From positions 1-36,029 of the forward strand of contig JANQMR010000006.1 of NCBI GenBank assembly GCA_028279985.1: DNA of 36,029 nucleotides, written 5' to 3'. Numbering within the stretch: the stretch's first letter is position 1; each line of letters starts with the position of its first letter. Under the pieces are notes generated by a model, which saw nothing but the letters and a program-made list of their open reading frames with translations, was not told where the DNA came from and searched no databases. This stretch comes from Woeseiaceae bacterium (GTDB lineage: Bacteria; Pseudomonadota; Gammaproteobacteria; Steroidobacterales; Woeseiaceae). Made by a program: the position numbers and the translations under genes. Below, piece after piece: positions 19,561 through 27,179 of this stretch.

Positions 19561-20328
19561 CTAGCGGAACAGATCGGTTTCACGCGAGCGGATCAGCTTT
19601 GCCGACCCTTCGTCGGATGGCGACCAGTTCGCGCCCCGGACTACGATGACGGGGCACGCCTCGGCAGCCTGGCCCATCACCGTCGAGGCTGCAGAGGCCA
19701 ACTCGTCCGCCACGGCTATCTCGGTCACTTCCAACTCGCGTCCGTAAAGGTCGGGCTCCCCGACCTGGTTCCGAATCGGATCCATCCCGGCGGTGCCGAT
19801 AGCCATGCCGATCGTACCCACTCGCCAGGCGCGACCGACGCTGTCATTGATGATCACCGCGATCGGCCCATCGCAGTGGGCTTCCAACGCCTTGCGTAAT
19901 TGCGCGGCGCTCCGGTCCGGGTTCTCGGGCAACATCAGCACTTTCGGGTCCTTCTCCCAATCCGGCAAATTCGACCGATCGATCCCCGCATTGGCAAGTA
20001 CGAATCCCAACCGATGCTCCACAATCAGAACGCCGCGTCGATACTGTACGACTGCGTTCGATTCCCGCAGGATGAGTTCCACGAGCCGCGGGTCTTTGTC
20101 GACTTTCTGCGCAAGCTCGGCTGCCGCGTCGCCGACCTCTACGTCAGCGAGCCTCACATACCGGTCTTCCGCCTTGGAGACGATCTTCTGCGCGACGACG
20201 ACGACATCGCCGGCGGTAAGCTTCAACCCGTTGGCGGCCAACGCGTCGCACAAAAACTCCGCAACATCGTCGCCGGGACGAACCAGTGGAAAATCCGGAA
20301 CCCCAAGCAGCGATAGAGTAGGGCTCAT
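19561..20328 (-). CDS. cofE: CofE F420-0:gamma-glutamyl ligase
   Basis: Adds glutamate residues to F420-0 with GTP, making the polyglutamate tail. At 255 residues it is the short form. It shows LTAGDVVVVAQKIVSKAEDR, DPRLVELILRES, VLIVEHRLGFVLANAGIDRSN and INDSVGRAWRVGTIGMAIGTAG, the conserved core. There is no C-terminal nitroreductase-like (FMN) domain of the actinobacterial FbiB, which reduces dehydro-F420-0. ATG 20328 overlaps the fno stop as ATGA, so translation is coupled. Confidence 0.94.
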   Translation of the reverse strand: MSPTLSLLGVPDFPLVRPGDDVAEFLCDALAANGLKLTAGDVVVVAQKIVSKAEDRYVRLADVEVGDAAAELAQKVDKDPRLVELILRESNAVVQYRRGVLIVEHRLGFVLANAGIDRSNLPDWEKDPKVLMLPENPDRSAAQLRKALEAHCDGPIAVIINDSVGRAWRVGTIGMAIGTAGMDPIRNQVGEPDLYGRELEVTEIAVADELASAASTVMGQAAEACPVIVVRGANWSPSDEGSAKLIRSRETDLFR

Positions 20329-21011
20329 TCCGCTCCGTCTACGCCGGTAACTCGTATTCCGGCATGACACTTGAACTGCCGATTGATGTTGATGATCACC
20401 GAAGTGAGCGCTTCGGCCGCCGCCGCATTATCGATCCGCCCGGCATGGAAGCCGCGCATGCCGGCGGCGTTGACGAGCTCTATGACTTTCGTTCGCGCCT
20501 GCTTGTCGTTGCCGCTGACGAGCACGTCGCAGTCCATCCCTTTACCGTCCTGCAAGTGCTGCGCGGCTGCATTCTGGAAGGCCGACACTACCTTGACAGC
20601 GTCGCCCAGTAGTTCCTGCGCGATTTGTCCCGCCGAGCCTTCGGGCGGTAACTGCACGCGGGCCACTTTCGGCGGCTTGAGAGGAACGGTTGCATCGATC
20701 AGGATCTTTCCTGCGAGCACGGGTTTCAAGTGTTCGAGCGTTGCGCGGTGGTGGGCAAAAGGTACGGTCAAAGCCACGATGTCGGCGGCTTCGGCGGCGG
20801 TACGGTTTTCCTGCGCGTCGACGGAAACACTCGTCGTCCCCCTTTCGCTCAACACCTCCCGGCAGCGCTCTGCGGCCGCTCTCGCTTTCTCGGGAGTCCG
20901 CGATCCAATGACGATACGATAGCCCGCTTCAGCCCAGCGGCGCGCCAGGCCCGTCCCCAGACCGCCCGTGCCGCCGATGATGGCGATTGTCGGCTCGTGC
21001 TTGTCGTTCAC
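20325..21011 (-). CDS. fno: NADPH:F420 oxidoreductase (Fno-like)
   Basis: Passes hydride between NADP(H) and F420; in an aerobe its likely role is to supply F420H2 from NADPH. The 228-residue protein starts near the Rossmann motif AIIGGTGGLGTGLA, with GSRTPEKA after strand 2 suited to the 2'-phosphate of NADP. It continues with DIVALTVPFAHHRATLEHL and VKVVSAFQNAAAQHLQDGKGMDCDVLVSGND, as in archaeal Fno. GTG 21011 is preferred because AGGAA lies about seven bases upstream and it fits the family N-terminus. GTG 21056 would add 15 residues encoded by a 12-bp tandem repeat. It is the first gene of the tight F420 block and overlaps cofE by 4 bp. The gap to the PQQ dehydrogenase upstream is 95 bp without a clear terminator. 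Confidence 0.92.
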   Translation of the reverse strand: MNDKHEPTIAIIGGTGGLGTGLARRWAEAGYRIVIGSRTPEKARAAAERCREVLSERGTTSVSVDAQENRTAAEAADIVALTVPFAHHRATLEHLKPVLAGKILIDATVPLKPPKVARVQLPPEGSAGQIAQELLGDAVKVVSAFQNAAAQHLQDGKGMDCDVLVSGNDKQARTKVIELVNAAGMRGFHAGRIDNAAAAEALTSVIININRQFKCHAGIRVTGVDGAE

Positions 21012-21016
21012 TTTCG

Positions 21017-21052
21017 AATTCCTGCCCGAATTCCTGTCCGAATTCCTGTCCG
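21017..21052. repeat. 12-bp tandem repeat at the 5' end of fno
   Basis: Three consecutive copies of a 12-mer on the + strand: AATTCCTGCCCG, then AATTCCTGTCCG twice. On the coding strand each copy contains an AGGA, so the array multiplies a Shine-Dalgarno-like element just before GTG 21011. If the GTG at 21056 is used instead, it encodes SDRN-SDRN-SGRN. Confidence 0.8.
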
Positions 21053-21106
21053 ACACACACCGCGAGCTTAAGGCTTCGGAGGTCGGAAATCACCTTCGGT
21101 TGGCGT

Positions 21107-23197
21107 TCAGTCGGGTAACGCGAATACGTACAGCGCCTGACCGTTGGTCGGTTGGTAAATCTCCGGATAAATCGTCGCCGTCAAGGCACGGAATACACCG
21201 ATGCCGGTCGGCACCGCGACGTACTGTTTTCCGTCTACGGCGTAGCTGATCGGGTAGCCGTGCAAGGGTGCGCCCAGCCGGGTCTGCCAGAGACGGCGCC
21301 CGTTACGAACGTCAAATGCCGTAAAGCGGCGAGCTACGTCGCCGACGAAAGCGAGCTCGCCCCCGGTAGTGAGTACGCCGGTCAGGAACATCGCCCGCTG
21401 CTCCACGCTCCAGCGTTCCGTCATTTTCCTGAGGTCCCACGCCGCCAGCCTGCCCAGCTTCCCGTCGACGCCCGGCATCGGATAGGTTCTCGAATCGGCG
21501 CCGTAACCGCCGCCGCCCGGGACAAGCTCTACTTCCCGTCCGGTCAGTACCGTGCACAACTGGTGTAGCGGTATGATCAGCGAACGGGTTTGGGGGCTGT
21601 ACGCAGAGGCCTGCCAGTTGTGTCCGCCGTAGATGCCCGGGCAGGCGTCGATGCTGTCGCCGATGCCGGCCGTGACGATGTCCTCGCGGTACTGCACCCG
21701 GCCGCGTTGTGCGTCTATCTTGGCGAATATGTTCTGCTCCAGCGTTTCTGCCAGGGCGATGAACTCGCCGGTTGCGGCGTCGAGCTGCCAGAGTATGCCG
21801 TCCTTGCCGATCGTGAAAAGACGCTTGCGACCGTCCAAATCGACCAGCACCCGTTCGAAACTGGTCTCCATATCGAGGGTTTCGCCGGGAATGTGCTGGA
21901 AGTACCAGACGATTTTTCCCGTCCGCGGCTCGATGGCCAGGGTCGAGTTCGTGTATAGCGCCGCATCGTTCACGCTCATGCCGCGGCTAGCCGCGACCCA
22001 GGGTTTCGCCTGGGAGGTGCCGATGAAGAACAGGTTCAGCTCCGCGTCGTAGCTACCGGCGATCCAGGTATCTCCGCCGCCGCGCAGCTCCGGCGGCATG
22101 TCGCCCCAAGTCGCGTCATTGGGATCGCCCGGAAGGGCAATCGTCGAGGTTCGCCACAGCTCCTCGCCCGAGTCGGGATCGTGGCCGGTGACGAAACAGC
22201 CGTCCGCGGTGTACAACTCGCAGCCGTTCAAACCGCTGAGTACCACGCCGTCGCCGATAATCGGTCCCGCGGTGTGGGTGTAGGCCTCGCGGTAGTCCGC
22301 CTTGGGTGTGCGCCAGACCTGTTCCCCGGTGCGCGCATCGATCGCCACGACCGCGGCATCGTAGGTGGCCATGAACAGTTTGTCTTGATAAATGGCGATA
22401 TTTCGAACCGGCCCGCCCAGGGTGCGCGCGCCTTCGGGAAAATCGTAGCGGTACTCCCAAATCAGGTCGCCGGAATCGGCTTCAAGCGCCTGGATGACGT
22501 TTGCCGCGTGCGTGAGGTACATGATGCCGTCGTGCACGAGCGGCGTTATTTGATTGCTGCCGTCGCGCATGGCCAGGGACCATACGAGCTGCAGTCGATC
22601 GACGTTTCGGCGATCGATCTGGTCTAGCGGACTGTACCCTTGTCCGTCCCGGGTACGCCGCCAACTCAGCCAGGATTCGTCGGGCGGGTTGGTGAGCATG
22701 GCCTCGGTGACCGGACGAAAGTTCTGCACCGCCCGGTTGAGAAAGCCGGATGCGCTGCGGGCCAATTCATCGACGCCCCCGGCGCCTTCCCAGGTTTCCA
22801 CGGGTTGGTCGGGGTCGGCGCCGCCGCTTTCTCCAGCGGCTGGGGATAAGGGTTTGTCCGCAACCAATCCGCGTTCGGGCGCGATGCCGTTGACGGCCAG
22901 GATATGTGCCACGATTGCCAGGTGTTCGGACTCATCCAGACGGTCGCTGGCCCCCGGCGGCATGCTTGCCTGGTTGTAGCGCAGCAAGGCGGTGGCATCG
23001 CCCCAGCGATCGACAAAACCCTGGCCCTTCAGCGTGGCGCCGTGGGCTGAGCCGCGTAACGTCAGCGAATGACATTCGGCACAATGTTCTTTATAGAGTT
23101 CAGCACCGTGCTCAAGCTGGTCGGCAGCATTGGCAATTGCGGCGGACGGCGCTAGAGCTAGAATGAGCCCTATGAGATCTCTTGCTTTACTCAACAT
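21107..23197 (-). CDS. PQQ-dependent dehydrogenase with N-terminal cytochrome c domain
   Basis: A periplasmic quinohemoprotein of 696 residues, predicted to oxidise an alcohol and pass electrons to its own heme. ATG 23197 gives a signal peptide (to about ANA, residue 24). A cytochrome c domain comes first: CAECH (39-43) with likely axial Met 79 in QASMPPG. The rest is an eight-bladed propeller with the repeated GKIVW-type blade ends. Several hallmarks of methanol/ethanol dehydrogenases are altered. The vicinal Cys pair is absent (LGG in the matching segment), and the GNPxPWN calcium loop reads GTSQAKPW. Known type II alcohol dehydrogenases carry the heme domain at the C-terminus, so the order here is reversed. 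It lies 54 bp after the monooxygenase and 95 bp before fno. The substrate is unknown, perhaps a secondary alcohol. Confidence 0.87.
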   Translation of the reverse strand: MLSKARDLIGLILALAPSAAIANAADQLEHGAELYKEHCAECHSLTLRGSAHGATLKGQGFVDRWGDATALLRYNQASMPPGASDRLDESEHLAIVAHILAVNGIAPERGLVADKPLSPAAGESGGADPDQPVETWEGAGGVDELARSASGFLNRAVQNFRPVTEAMLTNPPDESWLSWRRTRDGQGYSPLDQIDRRNVDRLQLVWSLAMRDGSNQITPLVHDGIMYLTHAANVIQALEADSGDLIWEYRYDFPEGARTLGGPVRNIAIYQDKLFMATYDAAVVAIDARTGEQVWRTPKADYREAYTHTAGPIIGDGVVLSGLNGCELYTADGCFVTGHDPDSGEELWRTSTIALPGDPNDATWGDMPPELRGGGDTWIAGSYDAELNLFFIGTSQAKPWVAASRGMSVNDAALYTNSTLAIEPRTGKIVWYFQHIPGETLDMETSFERVLVDLDGRKRLFTIGKDGILWQLDAATGEFIALAETLEQNIFAKIDAQRGRVQYREDIVTAGIGDSIDACPGIYGGHNWQASAYSPQTRSLIIPLHQLCTVLTGREVELVPGGGGYGADSRTYPMPGVDGKLGRLAAWDLRKMTERWSVEQRAMFLTGVLTTGGELAFVGDVARRFTAFDVRNGRRLWQTRLGAPLHGYPISYAVDGKQYVAVPTGIGVFRALTATIYPEIYQPTNGQALYVFALPD

Positions 23198-23251
23198 GCC
23201 GCATCTCCGGCGCAAACGTAGGGAAGTTCTGCACAAGCCTGGCGAGGCTCG

Positions 23252-24877
23252 CTAGCTTGCAAGTCTCTCGAATTCCAGCTCGGGGAAGTGATTGTCGACC
23301 GACTCGCGCAACTTGTCGTAGTAGACGTTTGCCCCGCCGAAATAGACCAGCACCCGGGGCGTCTTGCTTTCGATGTTCGCGCCCATCATCCAGGAATGCA
23401 CCTTGTCGCCCTGGGCCATCAGGGTTTGATCGTGAATCTCGGCGGTGTGTGCCGACCACGCGTCCTCGGCTTCCTGTAACGGCGCACAAACGTCGTAGCC
23501 TTTGCTCTCCATCATCTTGATGCAGTCCGTGATCCACATGATGTTTTGCTCAATGGACGTCGGCAGGTTGGCGAAGGGCGCCTGGGGCCCCGTGATCATG
23601 AACAGGTTGGGGAAGTCCGCGACGCAGACGCCCATGATGGACGTGGATGCCGACTCCCACTTGTCTTCCAGTGTCGTCCCGCCCAGGCCGCGAATCTCCA
23701 ATGCTTCCTGTGCGCCGGTGTACGCCTGGAAACCCGTTGCAAGCACGACGATGTCGAACTCGTAGTGGTTCTCGCTCGTACGCACGCCCGTTTCGGTGAT
23801 CTCGACGATCGGCTCGCGGTCCTTGATGTCGACCAGCCGCACGTTGTCGCGGTTGAAGGCTTCGTAGAAACCGTGGTCCAGCGGCGGCCGTTTGGCGAAC
23901 AGCGGGTAACCCCGAGGTGTCAAGAGCTCCGCCGTTTCGGGGTCTTTCACCTTTTCCCGGATCTTGGAGGTAATGAAGTCGGCGGCCATCTGGTTGGCCG
24001 CCGGGTTGGCCAGCAGGTCGTCGAAGGTCTCGAAGCAAAAACGGAAGCCGCCGACTTGCCACAGCTCCTCGAATATCGCTTCCCGCTCCTTAGCGGGCGT
24101 CTCCGCGGCCAGGCGACCCACGGGGCTGTCGAAGGCCATGCCGAAGGAGTGGTTGCGGCATTTGGCAATGATCTCGTCGTAGTTTTCCTTGATTTCCTTT
24201 TCCCACTCCGGCGTCATCGGTTTTTGCACGGCGGGCATGATGAAGTTGGGCGTACGTTGGAACATGGTCACGTTCGCAGCCGTTTCGGCCATGACCGGCA
24301 GCATCTGAACGGTGGTTGCGCCGGCGCCGATAATCCCCACCCGCTTGCCGGCGTAGTCCAGGCCTTCGGGCCAACGGGAAGAATGAAAGATCGGTCCTTT
24401 GAAGTCGTCGATGCCTTCGATGGAAGGAACATAGGGCTGTGAGATCATGCCCATCGCGCTGATGAAGTACTTGCAGGTGTGTTCGTCGCCATCGGCGGTG
24501 ATGATCAGCCAATGTCCCTCATCTTTCTGATAAATCGCGCTACTGATCTCCGTATCCAGTTGAATGTGAGGCCACATGTCGCACTTGTCTGCGAGGAAGC
24601 GCATATAGCGGTGGGTTTCTTCCCACCCCGGATAGCGTTGTGACCACGACCACTCTTGCAGCAATTCTTTCGAGAAGGTCAGGCAGTAGTAGTACCCCTC
24701 GCTGTCGGTGGCGGCGCCGGGGTAGCGGTTCCAGGTCCAGGTGCCGCCGACGTCCGAGGCTTTGTCGAAGACTTTCACGCTGCGGCCCGCCTCGCGCAGG
24801 TAATGAATGAGTCCCAGACCGGCAAAACCTGCGCCGACCACAATGGCATCGAAATCCGGTTGTTGCTTGGAAGTCAT
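23252..24877 (-). CDS. Flavin monooxygenase of Baeyer-Villiger type
   Basis: The 541-residue class B monooxygenase inserts oxygen next to a ketone, giving an ester or lactone, using FAD and NADPH. Seen: FAD motif GAGFAGLG (15-22), DVGGTWTWNRYPGAATDSEGYYY typical of cyclohexanone-type enzymes, the Baeyer-Villiger fingerprint FKGPIFHSSRWP (159-170), NADPH motif GIIGAGATTVQ (181-191) and the late VLATGFQAYTG. Length matches cyclohexanone and related monooxygenases (about 540). It follows the acyl-CoA dehydrogenase by 30 bp, in a run of same-strand genes leading to F420 synthesis. Ketone class (cyclic, steroid, terpene or long chain) cannot be read from sequence. Confidence 0.92.
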   Translation of the reverse strand: MTSKQQPDFDAIVVGAGFAGLGLIHYLREAGRSVKVFDKASDVGGTWTWNRYPGAATDSEGYYYCLTFSKELLQEWSWSQRYPGWEETHRYMRFLADKCDMWPHIQLDTEISSAIYQKDEGHWLIITADGDEHTCKYFISAMGMISQPYVPSIEGIDDFKGPIFHSSRWPEGLDYAGKRVGIIGAGATTVQMLPVMAETAANVTMFQRTPNFIMPAVQKPMTPEWEKEIKENYDEIIAKCRNHSFGMAFDSPVGRLAAETPAKEREAIFEELWQVGGFRFCFETFDDLLANPAANQMAADFITSKIREKVKDPETAELLTPRGYPLFAKRPPLDHGFYEAFNRDNVRLVDIKDREPIVEITETGVRTSENHYEFDIVVLATGFQAYTGAQEALEIRGLGGTTLEDKWESASTSIMGVCVADFPNLFMITGPQAPFANLPTSIEQNIMWITDCIKMMESKGYDVCAPLQEAEDAWSAHTAEIHDQTLMAQGDKVHSWMMGANIESKTPRVLVYFGGANVYYDKLRESVDNHFPELEFERLAS

Positions 24878-24907
24878 TGTCGTTTTCCCCGTCTCATGTT
24901 CTGTCGA

Positions 24908-26227
24908 TCACGCCGTGCTTTCGGCCCGGCCGTTCTTGTTCAGGTAATGCCCGTACTTCTGCATCGCCCGCGCTCGTTGAGTGGGCGTGTGATACGTCGG
25001 AAAGACATCGGCGGCGGGTTCGTGGTCCCGTAACACCGTGCGCGCCACGGTCACCTTGTGAACTTCGGAGGGGCCGTCCACCACGCCCATTTCCGGAATG
25101 TTGGCCCACATGTTCATCAGCGGCACCTCGTCGGACATGCCGAGACTGCCGTGCAGGTGCATCGCCCGATAGATCACGTCCTGCAGCACCCTGGGTGTTG
25201 CGGCTTTGATCGCGGCGATTTCCTTGCGGACCTCCCGGTTGTATTCCTTGTACTTGTCGATCAGCCAGGCGGTATAGAGAACATGCAGTCGAAACTGGAG
25301 TATCTGGGTATAGCTATCCGCGATTTTTTCCTGTGTCAGTTGCTTTTGCGCGAGCAACTCGCCTTTGGTCGTTCTCGAAAGCACTCGCTCGCACATCATG
25401 TCCATCGCCTTTTTCAGAACGGCGACGCTGCGCATGGCATGATGCACCCTGCCGCCGCCCAGCCGGGTCTGCGCCACCAGGAAGCCGTTGCCTTCCTCGC
25501 CGAGCAGGTTTTTCGCCGGTACGCGGCAGTCGGTGAATCGAATGTAGCCGTGTACGCCGTCACCTTGTTCGGCGTACGGCCCCACCGCCGAGTTGCGCAG
25601 GATCTCCATGCCGGGCGTACCCTGTTCGATGAGAAAAATGGATGCGCCTTCGTAAATCGGCAGGTCCTGATCGGTCACCACCATGACCAGCAGGAACTCG
25701 GCAAAGCGTGCATGCGATGCAAACCATTTCTCGCCGTTGATGACCCATTCGTCGCCGTCGCGTTGCGCGCGGCAGGTAAACTCGGCGGGGTCGGAGCCGG
25801 CCTGGGGCTCGGTCATCGAATAGCAGGATGCGATTTCACCGTCCAGCAGCGGTTTCAAGTACTTCGTTTTCTGCTCCGGTGTTCCGAAGTGCGCCAGGAT
25901 TTCGGCGTTGCCGGAATCGGGGGCCTGGCAGCCGAACACACTGGGCCCGAAACGACTCCGACCCAGGATCTCGTTCATCAAAGCCAGCTTGACCTGGCCG
26001 TAGCCTTCACCCCCCAGTTCGGGGCCGATGTGGCAGGCCCACAACCCGTTTTTCTTTACGGTTTTCTTCAGGGGCGCCATCGCACGCGCCGCGGGTGAGG
26101 CAGGGTCCCAGGGGTCGCCGGGTTCCCGGAAAACCAGGTCCAGCGGCTCGATCTCTTCCCGGGTAAACTTGGTGATCCAGCTCAGTTTTTCCTGGAATTC
26201 GCTATCCGTCTCGAAGCACCAACTCAT
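24908..26227 (-). CDS. Acyl-CoA dehydrogenase, ACAD10/11-like
   Basis: The 439-residue FAD enzyme acts on an acyl-CoA. It has the usual fold: helical N-domain, CYSMTEPQAGSDPAEF and GDEWVINGEKWFASHA in the middle beta domain, and a C-terminal helical domain with the MHLHGSLGMSDEVPL motif. Where medium-chain dehydrogenases have the catalytic Glu in YEGTAQ, this has VVDGPSEVHK, the Asp form I associate with ACAD10/11 and related bacterial enzymes. In those, a phosphorylated 4-hydroxyacyl-CoA may be the substrate. ATG 26227 has GGAG about ten bases upstream. It is the first gene of the leftward operon, facing the SDR operon across 188 bp that hold the shared operator. Confidence 0.9.
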   Translation of the reverse strand: MSWCFETDSEFQEKLSWITKFTREEIEPLDLVFREPGDPWDPASPAARAMAPLKKTVKKNGLWACHIGPELGGEGYGQVKLALMNEILGRSRFGPSVFGCQAPDSGNAEILAHFGTPEQKTKYLKPLLDGEIASCYSMTEPQAGSDPAEFTCRAQRDGDEWVINGEKWFASHARFAEFLLVMVVTDQDLPIYEGASIFLIEQGTPGMEILRNSAVGPYAEQGDGVHGYIRFTDCRVPAKNLLGEEGNGFLVAQTRLGGGRVHHAMRSVAVLKKAMDMMCERVLSRTTKGELLAQKQLTQEKIADSYTQILQFRLHVLYTAWLIDKYKEYNREVRKEIAAIKAATPRVLQDVIYRAMHLHGSLGMSDEVPLMNMWANIPEMGVVDGPSEVHKVTVARTVLRDHEPAADVFPTYHTPTQRARAMQKYGHYLNKNGRAESTA

Positions 26228-26332
26228 TACACGATTTCTCCGGTTGTTCGGGACACGAATGCCGTCGGAACTGGACGAGCTCCGGGTCCGGTTTGGCGCC
26301 TATCTGTATGCCTTGGCGATTCGTCTTGGCGA

Positions 26333-26360
26333 TTGACTTACGCCGGCACGAGTATAAACT
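26333..26360 (+). promoter_or_regulatory. Rightward promoter of the SDR operon
   Basis: TTGACT (26333-26338) and TAAACT (26355-26360) with a 16-bp spacer, the same pair and spacing as at 12205-12232. Transcription would begin near 26367 inside the operator, about 50 nt before GTG 26416. Confidence 0.65.
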
Positions 26361-26380
26361 TGCTAGACACAAACAAGCAA
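26351..26380 (-). promoter_or_regulatory. Leftward promoter of the dehydrogenase/F420 operon
   Basis: On the minus strand TTGCTT (26380-26375) and TATACT (26356-26351) are 18 bp apart; the -10 matches the consensus at five of six. The operator dyad fills the space between them. Transcription would start near 26344, leaving a leader of about 117 nt before ATG 26227. Confidence 0.5.
26354..26380. promoter_or_regulatory. Operator copy 2 between divergent operons
   Basis: A 27-bp site, ATAAACTTGCTAGAC followed by ACAAACAAGCAA, matches 12226-12252 at 26 of 27 bases. The dyad TTGCT-N11-AGCAA overlaps the -10 of the rightward promoter and the spacer of the leftward one, so one bound protein could silence both. 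The TetR protein encoded in the rightward operon (29888-30535) is the obvious candidate. Confidence 0.75.
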
Positions 26381-26415
26381 ATACGCATTTGGATTTACTC
26401 GGGAATTTAACGCTT

Positions 26416-27141
26416 GTGTCTAGAGTCTGGTTGATAACGGGGGCATCCCGCGGCATCGGTCGTGCGTTGGCGGAGCGAGTGTTCAAGGCTGGGGACCGGG
26501 TCGCCATGCTGGCCCGAGGCGAAGCCGTCGAGCAATCCGCGCTCGAGCTCGGTTCGAACTGCGTCGGGCTCAAGGTGGATGTCGGTGACGCGGACGGCGT
26601 CAGTGCGGCCATAGACCGTGTCATGGAGACCTGGGGTCGGATCGACGTGGTCGTGAACAATGCAGGTCTTCACCGCGGGGGACGCTTGGCGCGTCTCGAC
26701 GAGAACGATTGGAACGAGGTCCTGAGCACGAATCTGAGCGGCGCGATGAATGTCATGCGTTTCGCCGATCCACACCTGCGGGCCGGTGCGTCTGTCGTCA
26801 ACGTGGGCGCCGTCGTCGGTTTTCGCGGATTTCCCGGTGACGCCGCTTACGCCGCTTCCAAAGCCGGACTGGCGGGCTTCACCCGGGCGCTGGCAATCGA
26901 GTACGCCCAGCGGGCCGTGTGCGTCAATCTGGTGATTCCGGGCCTGGTGTTGACCGACATGACAGGCGCACTGAGCGACAAGGCGCTGGAGTCGATGCAG
27001 ACGATGATACCGTTGGGCCGCTGCGGCGAGGCCGATGAAGTAGCGGCGGTCATCGAGTGGGTCAGTCAGTCCCGTTACATGACGGGGGCCTTCGTTCCGG
27101 TAGACGGCGGACTGCTCAGCAGCTTCGGGGCAGCGCTCTAG
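26416..27141 (+). CDS. Short-chain dehydrogenase/reductase lacking the catalytic Ser
   Basis: A 241-residue SDR with cofactor motif TGASRGIG (8-15), VVNNAG, and YAASK (Tyr 145, Lys 149). The end reads ARYMTGAF-like (SRYMTGAFVPVDGG), the classical SDR close. The Ser expected 13 residues before Tyr 145 is Ala 132 (VNVGAVVGF instead of VNISSxxG), so the usual catalytic triad is broken. GTG 26416 is the only sensible start: an upstream ATG at 26293 lies before the promoter and adds residues foreign to the family. It is the first gene of the rightward operon, likely working on an alcohol or ketone intermediate, if active. Confidence 0.88.
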   Translation: MSRVWLITGASRGIGRALAERVFKAGDRVAMLARGEAVEQSALELGSNCVGLKVDVGDADGVSAAIDRVMETWGRIDVVVNNAGLHRGGRLARLDENDWNEVLSTNLSGAMNVMRFADPHLRAGASVVNVGAVVGFRGFPGDAAYAASKAGLAGFTRALAIEYAQRAVCVNLVIPGLVLTDMTGALSDKALESMQTMIPLGRCGEADEVAAVIEWVSQSRYMTGAFVPVDGGLLSSFGAAL

Positions 27142-27179
27142 AATGGGCCGAGCGGTTCTCACGGAGCAGTGGGGGTTTC

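Noticed and set aside
26293..26415. Upstream ATG giving the SDR 41 extra residues
   Set aside because: It lies before the inferred promoter (26333-26360), and the added residues are unlike the family; GTG 26416 places the Rossmann motif at the usual distance from the N-terminus.
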